Source: Nitrosarchaeum sp. (GTDB lineage Archaea; Thermoproteota; Nitrososphaeria; Nitrososphaerales; Nitrosopumilaceae). From it: a stretch of DNA of 64,000 nt. Where the stretch lies: assembly GCA_003569705.1 (NCBI GenBank), contig BGOU01000007.1:124001-188000 (forward strand), in the 5' to 3' direction. A model generated the notes under the pieces. It had not been told where the DNA came from and searched no databases. It worked only from the letters and a program-made list of their open reading frames with translations. Positions 17,719-26,217 of this stretch are shown here, in pieces (position 1 is the first letter of the stretch; each line of letters opens with the position of its first letter). The position numbers and the translations under genes are program-made.

Positions 17719-18360
17719 TTAGAATCCTTTTGGCAATGTACCTCTACTTGGTTTTGGTGGAGGTGCTTGATACGTTTGAGCTTGTGCAACAGAGCCATCT
17801 ACAGTCATAGATGTACCACTAAAACTACCAAACATTTTGTCTGCTGGATGATATGCAAGTCTTGCTCTTGTTGCAAAGTACTGGTTTGATGGTTGTGTAT
17901 ATCCAGGTACTTTTGCTTTTTGGTCAATCCAATTTGTTGTTGGAACTTTACCAACTGGAGCAGTTCTTCTTACAAAGTATCTGTTTGGAGCTGGAGAATA
18001 ACCGGTGACATGTGCTCTATACCAATGAAAATCAGTCATTCGGGCATTTTGGTAAGCATTCTCTAACGCTGCTTGTACAGTGGATGGAGGTTGTGCTTTT
18101 GTCTCAGCTGTTTTTGGCACATCTGCTGGTTTTGTATCAAATCCTTTTGGTAGTGTACCTTTTGGTTTTGTAACTTCAGCAGGTTTTACTTGAGCTGGTT
18201 TTACCTCAGCTGGTTTTACCTCAGCTGGTTTTACCTCAGCTGGTTTTGGTGCTACGGTTGGTTTGGCTTCAAGTTGTGTTGCCAATTTATTTAATTTAGC
18301 TTCTAATTCTGCAATCTTGTTTTCAAGATCTTGTTTTGTTTGCTTTTTAACAGACGACAT
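17719..18360 (-). CDS. GTLPKG-motif protein, short form (213 aa)
   Basis: Function unknown. It has the same N-terminal coil, Pro-rich repeat, first GTLPKGFD motif and middle domain as the long form, but ends at the second motif ('KPSRGTLPKGF', then stop). It carries one more KPAEV unit (15 bp) than the long copy. From about 17725 to 18328 it matches 16871 to 17462 base for base by eye, apart from that unit. The first residues differ (MSSVKKQTKQ versus MATKKANTNQ). It was probably made by duplication, with loss of the C-terminal module by recombination between GTLPKG repeats, or the reverse. Confidence 0.8.
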   Translation of the reverse strand: MSSVKKQTKQDLENKIAELEAKLNKLATQLEAKPTVAPKPAEVKPAEVKPAEVKPAQVKPAEVTKPKGTLPKGFDTKPADVPKTAETKAQPPSTVQAALENAYQNARMTDFHWYRAHVTGYSPAPNRYFVRRTAPVGKVPTTNWIDQKAKVPGYTQPSNQYFATRARLAYHPADKMFGSFSGTSMTVDGSVAQAQTYQAPPPKPSRGTLPKGF

Positions 18361-18382
18361 TTAATTTGGATGAATTTCCGGG

Positions 18383-18396
18383 GTTTATTTACATTT
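18383..18396 (-). promoter_or_regulatory. Promoter element of the short GTLPKG gene
   Basis: On the minus strand AAATGTAAATAAAC is followed by 22 nt to the ATG at 18360, exactly as in the long paralog. Conservation inside otherwise divergent flanks supports a functional TATA/BRE-type element. Confidence 0.6.
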
Positions 18397-18428
18397 GGGT
18401 CAATTACCAATACAAAATTTGATCAAGT

Positions 18429-18436
18429 TTTATATG
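18429..18436 (+). promoter_or_regulatory. TATA-like box for the 125-aa gene
   Basis: TTTATATG ends 22 nt before the TTG at 18459, the spacing of a leaderless transcript. Confidence 0.4.
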
Positions 18437-18458
18437 CATAAAGAACATAGTTGTATCA

Positions 18459-18836
18459 TTGGACGATTTTGAGAAAGAATATCCTGGATTTGATTGGAAA
18501 AATACACCAGCATACAAACATCCAGGTGGAAAGGATTGTCCGTGTCCAAAACATGAATACATCAGAGAGCAGATAAATTTTACAAGACAAGTCAATCAGA
18601 AAGGAAAAGAGCCATCAAAAATAACTCTAAAATTTTGCCCCGATCATTACAGAGTATACACACAAGAAGTAATTCCAGCTATGCCATTAAAATATAGAAT
18701 TTTGACAAAAATTGCATTAAAACTTGGAGCCATTCAGATAGAGCAGTTAAAGTACATGGAATCAGAATTATGTTTTTACTGTAAATTTGGTTCAGGTGGT
18801 CATGATAGAAAGAATGAACTTCCACCAATGGGATAA
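18459..18836 (+). CDS. Conserved-looking Cys-containing hypothetical protein
   Basis: A 125-aa soluble protein starting at TTG, placed by the TATA-like box 22-30 nt upstream. Cysteines occur as 'KDCPCPKHEY' (about 27-29), 'LKFCPDHYRVY' (about 60) and 'ELCFYCKFGSGGHD' (about 105-108), a layout that could bind a metal. I recognise no family. It is convergent with the zinc-finger gene at 18842-19072; the stops are a few bases apart. Confidence 0.65.
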   Translation: MDDFEKEYPGFDWKNTPAYKHPGGKDCPCPKHEYIREQINFTRQVNQKGKEPSKITLKFCPDHYRVYTQEVIPAMPLKYRILTKIALKLGAIQIEQLKYMESELCFYCKFGSGGHDRKNELPPMG

Positions 18837-18841
18837 AATTT

Positions 18842-19072
18842 CTATTCAGGACTAAGTAAAATTTTTGGTTTATTTGGAGTGTCATGATGACATCTTTTGC
18901 CACATAAAGGGCATTGTTTTCTATCAAGAAAAATACATTGACAGATATGAGAATCAAGATATGACTTTGCGAGTTTATTTGACTCACCGGTTCCATTACA
19001 AAAAGGACACTGAGATCCCAATAACTCAATAGTGCCAGTTCCTTTGCATACCACACACTTATCTTCGGCCAT
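18842..19072 (-). CDS. Small DnaJ-type zinc-finger protein
   Basis: A 76-aa protein with two CxxCxGTG-like units ('CVVCKGTG', 'CPFCNGTG') as in the DnaJ cysteine-rich domain, then 'SHICQCIFLDRKQCPLCGKRCHH'. DnaJ zinc domains bind unfolded protein; here the J domain is absent. A paralog with the same CQCI...LDRK...CPxC...CHH signature is at 53242-53511. An alternative frame across the region (18679-19077) is a shadow. Confidence 0.75.
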   Translation of the reverse strand: MAEDKCVVCKGTGTIELLGSQCPFCNGTGESNKLAKSYLDSHICQCIFLDRKQCPLCGKRCHHDTPNKPKILLSPE

Positions 19073-19154
19073 AACATATTTCCCTAACGCTGGGAATTAA
19101 AATGCATGTGTTAAAATTATTTTAAAATCATCTTCTTTATGCAAATCCAGTTAA

Positions 19155-19162
19155 GCTTATAC
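19155..19162 (+). promoter_or_regulatory. TATA-like box for the UbiD gene
   Basis: GCTTATAC ends 22 nt upstream of the ATG at 19185, consistent with a leaderless or very short-leader mRNA. Confidence 0.4.
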
Positions 19163-19184
19163 TTGATCCATATTTAGGAAGATT

Positions 19185-20579
19185 ATGCCAATTGAAGACA
19201 TTCATGAATTTGTAACAGAGTTGGAAAAAAAAGGAGAATTAAAGAGAGTCAAAACAGAAGTAGATTCGAATTTAGAAATTGCAGAAATTCTAAGAAGAGA
19301 GATGTATTCAAAAGGTCCGGCAATACTTTTTGAAAATGTAAAAAATTATGATATGCCAGTGTTAGGTAACGCGTTTGGTTCAATGAAAAGATTAGAGATA
19401 GGTCTTGAAATGACAGATTTTACAGAAATTGGGCAAAGAATTGTAGATATGACAAAAATGGACATGCCATCAGGGTTTCTAAATAAAATTAAAAAACTTC
19501 CAGAGCTTTCAAAAATGGCAGAATCGTTTCCCAAACTAGAAAACAGTGGTCCAGTAACGGAGGTTACATCGAATTCTGCATCTTTTGACGACATACCAAT
19601 TTTAAAATCATGGCCAAATGATGCGGGACGTTTTATCACATTAGGATTAGTGGCTACAAAGCATCCAGAAACAGGAGTGAGAAATTTAGGAGTATACAGA
19701 ATGCAAATTCTAGATAGCACACATGCACTAATGCATTGGCAGAAACACAAGCGTGGGGCACATCATGGCGATATTGCAAAAGAGCGAGGAGAAAAGATAC
19801 AAGCCGCAATAATCATAGGATGTGAACCTGCAACAGTTTTCTCATCAATAGCCCCAGTACCAGAAGGACTTGACAAGTATTTGTTTGCAGGAATTACAAG
19901 AAAAAAAGGAATTAAAACGGTCAAATGCAAAACCATTGATTTGGAAGTACCTGCAAATGCAGAAATCGTTTTAGAAGGATATGTTGATCCATACGATATC
20001 AGAGACGAGGGACCATTTGGAGATCATACAGGATACTACACACCAGTTGAGCCGTATCCAACTTTTACATTAACAGGAATCATGAGAAGAAAAAAGCCAA
20101 TTTATGTTACAACAGTTGTAGGTAAGCCAGTTCTAGAAGATGCATATATTGGAAAAGTCATAGAACAGTCATTTTTGCCATTGATACAAATGTTCCATCC
20201 AGAAGTAGTAGATTTCAGCATGCCAGCTGCTGGCTGGTTCCAAGGTTTTGCAATAATTTCTATCAAGAAAAGATATCCAGGTCAGGCAAAAAAAGTAATG
20301 ATGGGATTGTGGGGAATGGGACAGCTTGCTCTAACAAAGATGTTTGTCGTAGTTGATGAAGATATCAACGTTCATGACATTAACGATGTGATATGGGCAA
20401 TAACAACAAGAGCAGATGCTGCACGAGATACAATAATAATCAACAACACACCTACAGATACACTTGATCCAGCATCACCACTTGTAAACTTGGGTTCAAA
20501 GTTAGGAATTGATGCCACTCAAAAACAAGAGAGGAGGGATATCAAAGAGAAATTCAACAGCAAGTTAAAGTGGATATAG
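19185..20579 (+). CDS. UbiD-family decarboxylase (probable menaquinone pathway)
   Basis: UbiD enzymes use prenylated FMN to decarboxylate aromatic or unsaturated acids. The 464-aa protein shows 'MPIEDIHEFVTELEKKGELK', 'NVKNYDMPVLGN', 'RNLGVYRMQ', 'DEGPFGDHTGYY' and 'TRADAARD' (the ExxxR...E region of the family lies around 'EGYVDPYDIRDEGPFGDHTG'). It is convergent with an MqnC-like radical SAM gene and next to the chorismate cluster, so a role in decarboxylating a futalosine-pathway naphthoate is likely. Other UbiD substrates cannot be excluded. Whether the prenyltransferase partner UbiX is present is not visible here. Confidence 0.88.
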   Translation: MPIEDIHEFVTELEKKGELKRVKTEVDSNLEIAEILRREMYSKGPAILFENVKNYDMPVLGNAFGSMKRLEIGLEMTDFTEIGQRIVDMTKMDMPSGFLNKIKKLPELSKMAESFPKLENSGPVTEVTSNSASFDDIPILKSWPNDAGRFITLGLVATKHPETGVRNLGVYRMQILDSTHALMHWQKHKRGAHHGDIAKERGEKIQAAIIIGCEPATVFSSIAPVPEGLDKYLFAGITRKKGIKTVKCKTIDLEVPANAEIVLEGYVDPYDIRDEGPFGDHTGYYTPVEPYPTFTLTGIMRRKKPIYVTTVVGKPVLEDAYIGKVIEQSFLPLIQMFHPEVVDFSMPAAGWFQGFAIISIKKRYPGQAKKVMMGLWGMGQLALTKMFVVVDEDINVHDINDVIWAITTRADAARDTIIINNTPTDTLDPASPLVNLGSKLGIDATQKQERRDIKEKFNSKLKWI

Positions 20580-20620
20580 ATACAAAGAATTTGGTAGATT
20601 CAAAATGGTCTAGTTATGGA

Positions 20621-21739
20621 CTATAGCAGAGCAATAGGATTGTAAAAATTATCTCGTTCTTCTGCCTGATATCCAATTTGATGAATCGCATCTACAATTA
20701 TTTTACCAGTAAGCTCAGTAGAACGAGCCCCTGTACACGATACAACTTCTTCGCCAATTAATGTGCCTCCAAAGTCATCAGCACCATATTGAAGAGCAAG
20801 TTGTGCCATTCCAACTCCATTTGTAAGCCATGAAGATTGAATGTGTGGAATCAGTCCATCAAAAACAAGTCTAGATATGGCTATCATTTTTAAAAGTCGG
20901 ATTCCCCCAGTACCATATGGTACCAAATTTTCTTTTTGCATCAAAGTGTTATTGGGTTCAAAATTCCAAGGAATAAAGGCCATGAATCCTTTAGTTTTTT
21001 CTTGTAACTTTACAATTTTAAAAAAGTGATCTACAATGTCATTGTTGTTTTCTACATGTCCATACATCATAGTTGCAGATGCTGGAAGACCAAATGTATG
21101 AGCTTCTTCCATAATTCTGATCCAATCGGCACTTGATATTTTTTTGGGACTTATTACATCTTTTACCGAATCAACAAGAATTTCAGCTCCTGCACCAGGA
21201 ATAGATTGAAGTCCAGCATCTTTTAATCTTGATAAGACTTCTTTTGTAGATGATTTTTCAATTCTAGCAATCATATCTATTTCAGATGTAGAAAGTCCAT
21301 GCACACCAATGTTTGGAAATTTTTGCCTAATCATTTTAAAGGCATTTTCATAATATTCAATTTTCAGATTGGGGTTATGTCCGCCTTGAATCAGAACTTG
21401 TCTTATCTTAAACATGTCAGATGAAGTCTTTATTCTTGATTCAATTTGATCAAGAGTTAAGGTGTATGCATCTTCAGAACCAGGGGATCTGTAAAATGCA
21501 CAAAATTTACAATCAGTAATACAAACATTGGTGTAATTCAAAATTATGTTATTTACAAATGAAGCTTTTTTCCCAAATTGTTTTCTTGTAAGATACCCAG
21601 AAACGAGACCCATAAGATGAACGTCATCAGACTCTAATAATCGAAGACATTCTGCAGGGCTAGGTCTATTCCCACTAAGTGAGTTTTCAAGAATATCCCC
21701 GATAGTGCTTTGATTAATTTGTTCAGTAGTTTGACTCAA
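20621..21739 (-). CDS. mqnC: MqnC-like radical SAM enzyme (dehypoxanthine futalosine cyclase)
   Basis: MqnC cyclises dehypoxanthine futalosine in the chorismate-to-menaquinone futalosine route. The radical SAM motif is C73, C77 and C80 ('NVCITDCKFCAFYR'), with 'QVLIQGGHNPNLKIEYYE', 'GVHGLSTSEIDMIAR', 'SIPGAGAEILVD', 'ATMMYGHVE' and the family tail 'GADDFGGTLIGEEVVSCTGA'. The family includes CofH, MqnE and MqnC; GAGAEI and the UbiD neighbour favour MqnC. The start is TTG. Menaquinone occurs in thaumarchaea, which supports the role. Confidence 0.82.
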   Translation of the reverse strand: MSQTTEQINQSTIGDILENSLSGNRPSPAECLRLLESDDVHLMGLVSGYLTRKQFGKKASFVNNIILNYTNVCITDCKFCAFYRSPGSEDAYTLTLDQIESRIKTSSDMFKIRQVLIQGGHNPNLKIEYYENAFKMIRQKFPNIGVHGLSTSEIDMIARIEKSSTKEVLSRLKDAGLQSIPGAGAEILVDSVKDVISPKKISSADWIRIMEEAHTFGLPASATMMYGHVENNNDIVDHFFKIVKLQEKTKGFMAFIPWNFEPNNTLMQKENLVPYGTGGIRLLKMIAISRLVFDGLIPHIQSSWLTNGVGMAQLALQYGADDFGGTLIGEEVVSCTGARSTELTGKIIVDAIHQIGYQAEERDNFYNPIALL

Positions 21740-21863
21740 TTAACTTGTTCAACAGCATCCATCATTTCTATTTATTCCTTGATAGAAAAAATATTAAAAA
21801 AAATTTAACATAAAGACCATTCCATGCACAAATCAGATAATCATGAGTTCAAAGATTCACGTT

Positions 21864-21871
21864 ATTTTTAA
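21864..21871 (+). promoter_or_regulatory. TATA-like box at the head of the shikimate operon
   Basis: TTTTTAAG ends 26 nt upstream of the ATG at 21898 and precedes a tightly packed run of seven aromatic genes with overlapping ends. Confidence 0.4.
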
Positions 21872-21897
21872 GTAGGGCACTAAAACCAGATTCAGCC

Positions 21898-22680
21898 ATG
21901 GTATCGGGTCATCAGATTCGACTTAATCGAATTCTTAGAAAGGGAAAGATGTTGTGTATTCCAATGGATCATGGTATTTCTAATGGACCTATCGAAGGTC
22001 TCACAGACCCTGCTTCCATAATTTACAAATGTGAAACACATGGACTTACAAGCGTGATAATTAACAAAGGAATTCTAAAAACATTACCAAAACCACCCAA
22101 GATTGGAGTTTTGGTTCATTTTTCAAGTAGTACATCATTATCATTATCTCCTAATCGTAAGATGTTAACAGGTACAGTAAAAGAAGCAGTCAGAATGGGG
22201 GCAGATGGGGTTTCATTACATATCAACATAGGAGGAAAAGAAGAACCAGAAATGCTAGAACAACTTGGAATGACAGCAGATCAATGTCACGAATGGGATA
22301 TGCCACTTTTGGCAATGATGTATCCAAGAGGAGAGAACGTCAAGGATCCACATGATCCTGAAATTGTAGGACACGTTGCAAGGATAGGCGCAGAATGTGG
22401 AGCAGACATAGTAAAAACACTGTATACTGGAGACATAGATTCATTTGCAAAAATTGTAAAAAGTACTCCAGTGCCAATAGTTATTGCAGGTGGACCAAAA
22501 TCAAAAACAGATTTAGATATTCTTCAAATGACGGAAGATGCCATGACAGCAGGAGCAAAAGGAGTAACATATGGCAGAAATATTTTTGCACATAAAAGAC
22601 CAGAAAAAATTGTAGAAGCATTAGCATCAATAATTTTCAAAAATGAATCCGCAAAGGAAGCAATGAAAAAAATTGAGTAA
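21898..22680 (+). CDS. 2-amino-3,7-dideoxy-D-threo-hept-6-ulosonate synthase (archaeal shikimate route)
   Basis: This class I aldolase-like enzyme (MJ0400 type) makes the first intermediate of the archaeal DAHP-independent route to dehydroquinate. Key features are 'CIPMDHGISNGPIEGL', 'HINIGGKEEPEMLE', 'AMMYPRGENVKDPHDPE', the Schiff-base region 'ADIVKTLYTGD' with K173, and 'IAGGPKSKTD'. 260 aa. It opens the aromatic operon; the next gene (dehydroquinate synthase II) overlaps it by 8 nt, matching the two-enzyme pair first described in Methanocaldococcus. Confidence 0.92.
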   Translation: MVSGHQIRLNRILRKGKMLCIPMDHGISNGPIEGLTDPASIIYKCETHGLTSVIINKGILKTLPKPPKIGVLVHFSSSTSLSLSPNRKMLTGTVKEAVRMGADGVSLHINIGGKEEPEMLEQLGMTADQCHEWDMPLLAMMYPRGENVKDPHDPEIVGHVARIGAECGADIVKTLYTGDIDSFAKIVKSTPVPIVIAGGPKSKTDLDILQMTEDAMTAGAKGVTYGRNIFAHKRPEKIVEALASIIFKNESAKEAMKKIE

Positions 22681-23734
22681 GACTAGAGAATTAATAATTT
22701 CGCCCAAAGTGTCTCAAGCACAGTTAACAAAATTTCTTTCTCAATTACAAGAAGAAGGAATCAAAATGGTATATCTTGATCCAAAGAAAATAGATATCAA
22801 AAAAACAAAATTAGAAACTGTGTATCCATCATCTGCTGCAAAATACGTAGTAATTGAAAAAGAGGGATCTGTAAAACCAAATGGGAAGAAAATAGGTAGA
22901 AAATTCAAAGTTTTATCCAATACAGATATCGAAAATATTCTAACCGTAGCAAAAAAAGGATTAGATTTTGTAATAGTCGAAGTGAAAGATTGGAAGATCA
23001 TTCCGCTTGAAAATATAATTGCAAAACTTCACAAGATCAATACCAAAATTTTTGCCATAGCAAATACACCTGAAGAAGTCAGAAAGATGTTCTCGATCCT
23101 AGAAGTAGGAGTGGATGGAGTAATTTTCAACACAGCCTCAATTAATGAGGTCAGAGAGGCCATGGTATACTTGGGAACTAGGAGTTTTGATTTAAAACCA
23201 GCAAAAATTATCGAGGTTAAAGAAGTAGGAGATGGAGAGAGGGTATGTGTAGACACAGCATCTATGCTCCATAAAGGAGAAGGGATGTTAATTGGAAATA
23301 GATCAAACTTTTTGTTTTTAGTACACAATGAATCAGTAGGATCTTCGTTTACATCCCCAAGACCATTTAGAGTCAATGCAGGAGCAGTGCATTGTTACAC
23401 ACTTTCTCCAGATGGTACAACCAATTATCTTTCAGAAGTGGAAACTGGATCGGAAGTGTTGATAATAAATTCAAAAGGTAATGCAAGAAGAGCTACGGTT
23501 GGAAGATCAAAAATAGAACGACGTCCAATGTTAATGATCAAAGCATCAATTGGTGGAGAAATAGGAGGAATAATTGCACAGGATGCAGAGACAATTCGTT
23601 TTGTAAAACCAAATGGACAATTAGTATCAGTTACACACCTCAAGAAAGGAGACATGGTAATGGTTCATGCAAAATCTGCCACAGGTAGACATTTTGGAAT
23701 GGAAGTATCAGACGAATATATTTTAGAAAAGTAA
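22673..23734 (+). CDS. 3-dehydroquinate synthase II
   Basis: Archaeal-type (MJ1249) enzyme that oxidatively deaminates and cyclises the product of the preceding gene to 3-dehydroquinate; unrelated to bacterial AroB. Features include 'VDGVIFNTASINEVREAM', 'RVCVDTASMLHKGEGMLIG', 'SSFTSPRPFRVNAGAVHCYT' and 'GGIIAQDAETIRFVKP'. 353 aa. The start is TTG, overlapping the previous stop. Confidence 0.93.
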   Translation: MSKTRELIISPKVSQAQLTKFLSQLQEEGIKMVYLDPKKIDIKKTKLETVYPSSAAKYVVIEKEGSVKPNGKKIGRKFKVLSNTDIENILTVAKKGLDFVIVEVKDWKIIPLENIIAKLHKINTKIFAIANTPEEVRKMFSILEVGVDGVIFNTASINEVREAMVYLGTRSFDLKPAKIIEVKEVGDGERVCVDTASMLHKGEGMLIGNRSNFLFLVHNESVGSSFTSPRPFRVNAGAVHCYTLSPDGTTNYLSEVETGSEVLIINSKGNARRATVGRSKIERRPMLMIKASIGGEIGGIIAQDAETIRFVKPNGQLVSVTHLKKGDMVMVHAKSATGRHFGMEVSDEYILEK

Positions 23735-23738
23735 TGAA

Positions 23739-24413
23739 ATGAAATACAAAACGTGCGTAACAATTGCAGAGAATTCATCATATAAAATTAAACAGAATCT
23801 AAAAGATGCTCTAAAAAAATCAGATTACGTAGAGATTCGATTTGATTTTTTAAAAACAAATGAAATACCTAAAACATTAGAAACCATCAAGAATGATTTG
23901 AAAAGAGTAGTGTGTACATTAAGACCAAAATCAGAAGGTGGAAAATTTGAAGGTAGTGAAAAAGAAAGAATTTCAATTTTAAAATTAATTGCAGAATACA
24001 ATCCATTTTTATTAGATGTTGAATTTAATACGATTAAAGAAAATAAAGAATTAGCAAATTATCTAAAATCAACAAAAACAAAACTACTCATTTCATGGCA
24101 TGATTTTAAAAAAACACCAAAATTTTCTGAATTAAAAAATATGATGAGTCAGATGACAAAATTTTCACACAATGTAAAAATTGTTACTACAGCCAAATCG
24201 GTGGATGATTCAACTAGAACACTTCAGTTGTATAGTAAAAATGAAAAAAATAATTTGATTGCATTTGCAATGGGGGATAATGGTAGAATATCAAGAATTT
24301 TGTGCCTGTATTTAGGTAGTCCATATACTTACGTATCATTAGGAAAGCCAGTAGCGCCAGGACAACTTAGCATAGACGAAGTAAAGAAAATTATTAGTCT
24401 GAAAATAGGTTAA
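23739..24413 (+). CDS. aroD: 3-dehydroquinate dehydratase, type I
   Basis: Dehydrates dehydroquinate to dehydroshikimate through a Schiff base. The catalytic lysine is K153 in 'KIVTTAKSVDD', with H121 in 'LLISWHDFKKTP'; the N-terminal 'YVEIRFDFLK' binds substrate; 'AMGDNGRISRILCLYLGSPYTY' and 'APGQLS' are also family-typical. 224 aa. It starts 4 nt after the preceding gene. Confidence 0.93.
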   Translation: MKYKTCVTIAENSSYKIKQNLKDALKKSDYVEIRFDFLKTNEIPKTLETIKNDLKRVVCTLRPKSEGGKFEGSEKERISILKLIAEYNPFLLDVEFNTIKENKELANYLKSTKTKLLISWHDFKKTPKFSELKNMMSQMTKFSHNVKIVTTAKSVDDSTRTLQLYSKNEKNNLIAFAMGDNGRISRILCLYLGSPYTYVSLGKPVAPGQLSIDEVKKIISLKIG

Positions 24414-24541
24414 ATATCAAAACCAAGATTTACAATTATAAAATATAGATCCCAGTAAAGTCTGTGCAAAATATGTTTTGACAGATATGTTTAGCACTAT
24501 AGTTGAGAGTTTAAATCAATCATAATAATTTAGAAAATAAG

Positions 24542-25363
24542 ATGTCAAAAACATTTGCAGTGATTGGGGATCCAATTGATCATTCACTATCGCCTAACAT
24601 TCATAGTGCGGCTTTCAGAGAATTAAATTTAGATTGTGCATATATTGCATATAGAATACCAAAAGGAGAATTAGAAGATGGAGTCGAATCACTTAAAAAA
24701 ATCAAAATAGACGGATTTAATGTTACAATTCCACATAAAATTGAAATGATGAAATATTTAGATAAATTTGATGAATCATGTAACATCATAGGAGCTGTCA
24801 ATACAGTTACAAACGATAGCGGTATTTTAAAAGGATACAATACAGACATGGATGGATTTTTAGATCCATTTAAAAAAAGAAATTTGAGTGTAAAAGATTT
24901 GAAAGTGTTGTTATTAGGAGCCGGTGGTGCTGCAAGAGCTATTGTTGCAGGATTTGCAAAAGAACATGCACAAAGTATCACTATAGCAAATAGAACTTTA
25001 GAAAATGCAAACAACGTAGCAGAATTTTCAAATAAAATTGGATTAAAGGCAAACACAGTAAAGATAGATGAAGTTGAAGACACTGCAAAAAATTACGATG
25101 TAATCGTAAATGCGACATCAATTGGATTAAAAAATGAATCCAGTCCAATTTCATTAGATGGGATTAACTCAAAAACAATTGTATACGATATTGTCTACAT
25201 GCCCATAAATACAGATTTTCTAAAAAAAGCAAAAGAAAAAAGAGCAACCATAATCTACGGATATGAAATGTTACTAGGTCAAGCAACAAGAGCATTTGAA
25301 ATATGGCATGGGATGGAAGCACCTTATAATGCCATGAAAAAAGCATTGTTGGGAGGAGTATAA
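24542..25363 (+). CDS. aroE: Shikimate dehydrogenase
   Basis: NADPH-dependent reduction of dehydroshikimate to shikimate. Substrate-binding 'DPIDHSLSPNIHSAAF' at the N-terminus, catalytic Lys in 'NVTIPHK' (about residue 66), Asp in 'GYNTDMDGF', dinucleotide motif 'LLLGAGGAARAI' (about 124), and 'IANRTLENA'. 273 aa. A gap of about 128 bp separates it from aroD, so it may have its own promoter. Its stop (TAATG) overlaps the next start. Confidence 0.94.
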   Translation: MSKTFAVIGDPIDHSLSPNIHSAAFRELNLDCAYIAYRIPKGELEDGVESLKKIKIDGFNVTIPHKIEMMKYLDKFDESCNIIGAVNTVTNDSGILKGYNTDMDGFLDPFKKRNLSVKDLKVLLLGAGGAARAIVAGFAKEHAQSITIANRTLENANNVAEFSNKIGLKANTVKIDEVEDTAKNYDVIVNATSIGLKNESSPISLDGINSKTIVYDIVYMPINTDFLKKAKEKRATIIYGYEMLLGQATRAFEIWHGMEAPYNAMKKALLGGV

Positions 25364-26217
25364 TGGTAAAAGCAAAGGCCACAGTGCACGGTGCAATATC
25401 ATTGGTAAATGCAATTGCAACTCAAAAAGGTGCAACATTAGGTATCGAGTTAAAAGTTGATGCAACAGTTGAAACAAGCCCAGGAAAAGGGATTAGTATC
25501 AAATCAGAAAACAAGAGTCTAAGTTCAAGATTAATCAACAAGACGATAGAAAAAATCCTTTCGAAAAAAGAACTAGAAGAAAACAAGATCGAAGTCACAC
25601 TAGATTCAGAAATACCAACAGGGTATGGATTAAAAAGCTCCAGTGCAATTTCATCTGCCGTATCTCTTGCATGCTCTAAAATTTTTAAACCAAAATTAAC
25701 AGACAAACAAATTTTACTTGCAGGAGTAGAGGCATCAATAGAGTCCAAAGTGAGCATAACAGGTGCATATGATGACGCATGTTCATGTTATTATGGAGGA
25801 TTCAATGTGACAGACAATTTTAAGAAAAATCGTATCACTTCAGAGAAAGCACCTGTAGATTTAATTGCCGTAATATTTATTCCGAAAAATAGAAAACGTG
25901 GAAATTTAAAAAATCTAAAAATTCTTTCAGCAGTGTTTGAAAATGCATGGGAGTTAGCTAAAAAAGCAGATTACTGGAATGCAATGAATATCAACGGATT
26001 AGCAACAGCTGCAATATTAAATTCTGATCCAAAAATAATTATAAATTTACTGGAAAAAGGTGCATATGGGGCATCAGTTTCAGGAAATGGTCCATCAATT
26101 GCAGCAATAACAAAAAAAGAAAATGAATCAAATATCAAAAAAGTGTTTTCAACATTAGAGGGAAATGTAATAGTTTCCAAAGTCAATAATAAAAAGGCAG
26201 AAGTTCATGAATTGTAA
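25363..26217 (+). CDS. aroK: Shikimate kinase, archaeal GHMP type
   Basis: Phosphorylates shikimate. This is the GHMP-kinase form found in archaea, unrelated to bacterial AroK. The ATP-binding loop is 'PTGYGLKSSSAISSAVSLAC' (about residues 86-105), and the late glycine-rich motif is 'GAYGASVSGNGPSIAAI'. The N-terminus 'MVKAKATVHGAISLVNAIAT' is typical. 284 aa. It shares one base with the aroE stop and overlaps aroA by 11 nt. Confidence 0.93.
   Translation: MVKAKATVHGAISLVNAIATQKGATLGIELKVDATVETSPGKGISIKSENKSLSSRLINKTIEKILSKKELEENKIEVTLDSEIPTGYGLKSSSAISSAVSLACSKIFKPKLTDKQILLAGVEASIESKVSITGAYDDACSCYYGGFNVTDNFKKNRITSEKAPVDLIAVIFIPKNRKRGNLKNLKILSAVFENAWELAKKADYWNAMNINGLATAAILNSDPKIIINLLEKGAYGASVSGNGPSIAAITKKENESNIKKVFSTLEGNVIVSKVNNKKAEVHEL

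Noticed and set aside
18679-19077. 132-codon minus-strand ORF covering the zinc-finger gene
   Set aside because: Overlaps two well-supported genes in another frame; the 76-aa zinc-finger frame is clearly the real one.
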